From the NCBI GenBank assembly GCA_021162155.1, contig JAGGZF010000079.1, positions 1 through 8,296 of the forward strand: 8,296 bases of DNA, written 5' to 3'. Positions within the stretch are counted from its first letter, which is position 1. Each line of letters opens with the position of its first letter. The notes under the pieces were generated by a model. The model saw only the letters and a program-made list of their open reading frames with translations, did not search any database and had not been told where the DNA came from. This document shows, in pieces, positions 6,420 to 8,296 of the stretch. Origin of the DNA: a bacterium (GTDB taxonomy: Bacteria; Patescibacteriota; Minisyncoccia; UBA6257). The position numbers were made by a program, and so were the translations under genes.

Positions 6420-7310
6420 ATGACCCTTTATACTCTTCAGGAAGTTAATATTAGAAAAACCTACCTCTTTTTATTTATTTTTCTGATATTGGTTATAACG
6501 TTAGGGTGGTTTCTTAGTTATGTTTTTGCTGATAACACTATCCTGATAGCAGCCGTAATATTATCTGTTTTTTCTGCTCTGTATAGTTATTGGAACTCTG
6601 ATAAAGTGATTCTTTCGCTGTCTGGAGCAAAACCGGCTACTAAAGATAATTTTCCGGAATTATTTAGAATAGTAGAGAATCTTTCTATAACTGCCGGATT
6701 GCCTACACCTAAAATTTATGTTATAGAAGATACTTCTCCTAATGCTTTCGCCACCGGAAGAGACCCCCAACATAGTGCTATCTGTGTTACTACCGGCTTG
6801 CTGCGATTATTAGAAAAGAGTGAGTTAGAAGGAGTAATAGCGCATGAACTTTCTCATATAGGTAACAGGGATATTTTATTGATGTCTATTGTGGTAATAT
6901 TAGTGGGCATAGTAGGATTATTGTCACGCTGGTTCATTAGTGGCGTAAGGTGGAGAGACAACAGGAGGGGTGAAGGAGGACAAATTTTGCTTTTACTAGG
7001 ATTAATTATGATTATCCTTGCCCCTTTAACTGCCACTCTATTAAAATTAGCAATTTCTCGAAAGAGAGAGTTTTTGGCAGATGCCACAGGGGCTTTACTT
7101 ACTCGTTATCCTAAAGGATTAGCCAGGGCATTAGAGAAAATATCACAATATCCTTATTCAATGAAAAATGCCAATACTGCTACTGCTCATTTGTTTATAG
7201 TAAATCCCTTTAGAGGAAAAGAGCGGAAATCTTGGCTAACACGATTATTTATGACCCATCCTCCTGTAGAAGAGAGGATTAAAGCGTTGAGGCAAATGAG
7301 TATTGGCTAA
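6420..7310 (+). CDS. htpX: M48 family zinc metalloprotease HtpX
   Basis: HtpX is a membrane zinc endopeptidase that degrades misfolded membrane proteins. At 296 residues it is of normal length. Two N-terminal membrane helices (about 13-35 and 40-58) precede the catalytic domain. HELSH (142-146) gives zinc ligands H142 and H146 and catalytic E143. The third ligand is E217 in REFLADATGA (216-225). Two more hydrophobic segments follow the zinc motif (about 153-174 and 188-211), and THPPVEERI (279-287) is the typical C-terminal block. A GGAAGGA site precedes the ATG. It lies 35 bp after lemA, a recurrent partner. In other bacteria HtpX is induced by envelope or heat stress; nothing in this sequence shows a dedicated stress promoter. 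Confidence 0.96.
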   Translation: MTLYTLQEVNIRKTYLFLFIFLILVITLGWFLSYVFADNTILIAAVILSVFSALYSYWNSDKVILSLSGAKPATKDNFPELFRIVENLSITAGLPTPKIYVIEDTSPNAFATGRDPQHSAICVTTGLLRLLEKSELEGVIAHELSHIGNRDILLMSIVVILVGIVGLLSRWFISGVRWRDNRRGEGGQILLLLGLIMIILAPLTATLLKLAISRKREFLADATGALLTRYPKGLARALEKISQYPYSMKNANTATAHLFIVNPFRGKERKSWLTRLFMTHPPVEERIKALRQMSIG

Positions 7311-7385
7311 CTTAATTTTTTATGTTAATATCTATAGAGAGAATAAAGGTCGAATACTAATCTTTAAAATTTAAATAAATCAAAT

Positions 7386-7790
7386 ATGGCAGAAGAAATA
7401 AAAGAAGAAGTTAAAGAAGAAAAAGAGGTTTCCTCTGATAGTCCCGAAGAAGAGGCAACTAGCACAGAGAAGAAAACAGAAGGAAAGATTAACCCTTTAG
7501 CCATTTTATGCTATTTTGGTATTCTTCTAATTATTCCTTGGATGATGGCTAAAGATGATGAATTTGTAAAATTTCATGTAAAACAAGGTCTGACTCTTTT
7601 GCTGGCAGGCATTATCACATCTATTATAGGAGTGATTATAGGAGCAATTCCGGTAGTAGGAAAAATTATTGCTGGGCTGATATGGATGTTCTGGTTGATT
7701 TTAGGTATTATAGGCATAATCAATGTTTTAAGAGGAGAAGAGAAACCTCTGCCTCTTATCGGAAAATTTGCTGAAAATTGGAAGATTTAA
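7386..7790 (+). CDS. DUF4870/Tic20-like membrane protein with acidic N-terminal tail
   Basis: A 134-residue membrane protein. Residues 1-33 are very acidic and low in complexity (Glu/Lys repeats), followed by hydrophobic segments at about 37-52, 68-88 and 93-115. The block KDDEFVKFHVKQG (56-68) and the C-terminal PLPLIGKFAE (121-130) match the pattern I recall for DUF4870/Tic20-like proteins, small multi-helix membrane proteins of unclear function; no catalytic residues are evident. The gene starts 75 bp after htpX on the same strand and may be part of its transcript, or have its own promoter in the A/T-rich spacer, where no convincing -35/-10 pair is seen. There is no SD before the ATG. The family assignment comes from motif memory and a different small-membrane family remains possible. 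Confidence 0.75.
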   Translation: MAEEIKEEVKEEKEVSSDSPEEEATSTEKKTEGKINPLAILCYFGILLIIPWMMAKDDEFVKFHVKQGLTLLLAGIITSIIGVIIGAIPVVGKIIAGLIWMFWLILGIIGIINVLRGEEKPLPLIGKFAENWKI

Positions 7791-7804
7791 TTGTCAAAGA
7801 GTTA

Positions 7805-7838
7805 AACAGAGTTAGTAAAAATATTTACTAACTCTGTT
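7805..7838. repeat. Perfect 15-bp inverted repeat (hairpin) before tRNA-Ser
   Basis: AACAGAGTTAGTAAA (7805-7819) and TTTACTAACTCTGTT (7824-7838) are exact reverse complements with a 4-nt AATA loop. The hairpin sits 14 bases after the DUF4870 stop and ends 3 bases before tRNA-Ser. A run of four or more T does not follow, so it is an atypical intrinsic terminator; it may instead end the upstream message in either direction, act as an operator for the tRNA/methyltransferase unit, or guide tRNA 5' processing. A weak -35-like TTGTCA (7791-7796) lies just upstream, so the promoter of the tRNA could overlap it. Confidence 0.8.
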
Positions 7839-7841
7839 ATA

Positions 7842-7928
7842 GGAGGGGTCGCATAGTGGTCTAGTGCGGTTGCTTGGAGAGCAACTGTGTCCGTAAGGGC
7901 ACCGTGGGTTCGAATCCCACCCCCTCCG
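7842..7928 (+). tRNA. tRNA-Ser (anticodon GGA)
   Basis: An 87-nt class II tRNA: acceptor GGAGGGG/CCCCTCC, 3-bp D-stem GCA/TGC with GG in the loop, anticodon stem GTTGC/GCAAC, loop TTGGAGA with anticodon GGA (7876-7878), a long variable arm (TGTCC-GTAA-GGGCA) and T-arm GTGGG-TTCGAAT-CCCAC. The discriminator is G at 7928, as usual for Ser. CCA is not encoded. It reads UCC/UCU. Two details are unusual: position 37 is G rather than the A normal in tRNAs reading U-initial codons, and position 9 is C. Confidence 0.95.
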
Positions 7929-7931
7929 CTT

Positions 7932-8296
7932 ATGGATAAAAATTTATTTTCTCAGAATACCACTTTGTTTAAATCTGAAACTGTTCAGACAAAGGATAAG
8001 AAAACAAAAGATAAGAAGATAATTCAAGAGTTATTAGATAAATATATTATTAGAGATATGAATGATTGGTCTGATGTTAATGCCGATTTAATAATTACAG
8101 ACCCTCCGTTTGGAATAAAGTTTAGCGGGAAACCTACAAATTATCATAGGAATGTTAATAATGTAGTGGATGGCTATGTTGAGTGGAGCGTTTCCGAATA
8201 TGGAGAAAAGATTCAACAATTATTAGAATGTATAAAAAGAAATCTGAAAGAAGATGGGCAGGCATTAATTTTTTCTGGTTGGAATAATAGTAATAT
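7932..8296 (+). CDS. Site-specific DNA methyltransferase, N-terminal part (DPPF type)
   Basis: An open frame from ATG 7932 runs 121 complete codons off the right edge without a stop. After a Lys-rich polar N-terminus (1-30), residues 38-62 read as motif IV context: YIIRDMNDWSDVNADLIITDPPFGI, with catalytic DPPF at 57-60. EDGQALIFSGW (near 108-118) fits the following strand of the Rossmann-like fold. DPPF points to N6-adenine methylation and the early position of motif IV fits the beta-class (N6_N4_Mtase) order; both need the missing C-terminal half, which should hold the SAM-binding FxGxG motif. The ATG is only three bases after the tRNA-Ser discriminator with no room for an SD outside the tRNA. 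A later ATG at codon 43 is an alternative start but would leave only 14 residues before DPPF. Whether a restriction enzyme follows cannot be seen. Confidence 0.85.
   Translation, partial: MDKNLFSQNTTLFKSETVQTKDKKTKDKKIIQELLDKYIIRDMNDWSDVNADLIITDPPFGIKFSGKPTNYHRNVNNVVDGYVEWSVSEYGEKIQQLLECIKRNLKEDGQALIFSGWNNSN

Noticed and set aside
6854..7087. Minus-strand 77-codon open frame inside htpX
   Set aside because: It is antisense to the zinc-site and membrane region of htpX and has no motif or SD.
7805..7838. Calling the hairpin a standard Rho-independent terminator
   Set aside because: The stem is AT-rich and no T tract follows on the + strand; the sequence runs into the tRNA after three bases.
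154..8296. Alternative genetic code (TGA as Gly, as in some Patescibacteria)
   Set aside because: TGA ends the DUF72 gene and mnmA exactly where the families normally end, and no frame needs TGA to be read through.
1..8296. CRISPR array, insertion sequence or other mobile element
   Set aside because: No regularly spaced repeats, no transposase or integrase reading frame and no terminal inverted repeats were seen. The only repeats are short A-rich words and local hairpins.

Overview
The window looks like a piece of a small, AT-rich bacterial genome, most likely a member of the Patescibacteria/CPR (Parcubacteria-like) lineage. This is inferred from gene content, not from a phylogenetic marker. 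The pointers are a DUF5652-type two-helix membrane protein (a family I associate with these lineages), a LemA/HtpX pair, a DUF4870/Tic20-like membrane protein, tRNA genes without an encoded CCA end, short spacers and frequent absence of Shine-Dalgarno (SD) sequences. The standard bacterial code fits: TGA is used as a stop (DUF72 gene, mnmA) and no reading frame needs it as a sense codon.

Left part (1-2517, + strand): the tail of an unidentified protein, then a tight run of a DUF72/YecE-family TIM-barrel protein (TTG start), a 3-methyladenine DNA glycosylase (Mpg/AAG family), the 16S rRNA m3U1498 methyltransferase RsmE and a small DUF5652-like membrane protein. The DUF72 and glycosylase genes overlap by ATGA.

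Middle (2485-3724): mnmA (tRNA 2-thiouridylase) is the only minus-strand gene. It converges on, and overlaps by 33 bp, the DUF5652-like gene. Its upstream region is shared with a divergent tRNA-Thr(CGT) gene that has a good extended -10 promoter.

Right part (3815-8296, + strand): a membrane pyrophosphatase with K+-dependent sequence signatures (hppA), lemA, htpX and a DUF4870-like protein with an acidic N-terminal tail. These are followed by a perfect 15-bp hairpin, a tRNA-Ser(GGA) gene and, only 3 nt after it, the start of a DPPF-motif DNA methyltransferase that runs off the window. hppA, lemA, htpX and the DUF4870 gene are spaced like one transcription unit devoted to membrane energetics and membrane protein quality control.

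Most of this is ordinary housekeeping content and I do not see a clearly novel multi-gene system. The points most worth checking are the truncated methyltransferase abutting a tRNA (possible edge of a restriction-modification or defence locus), the strong Gln/Glu inversion between mnmA and a + strand neighbour, the coupled DUF72-glycosylase pair, and the ion-selectivity residues of the pyrophosphatase.
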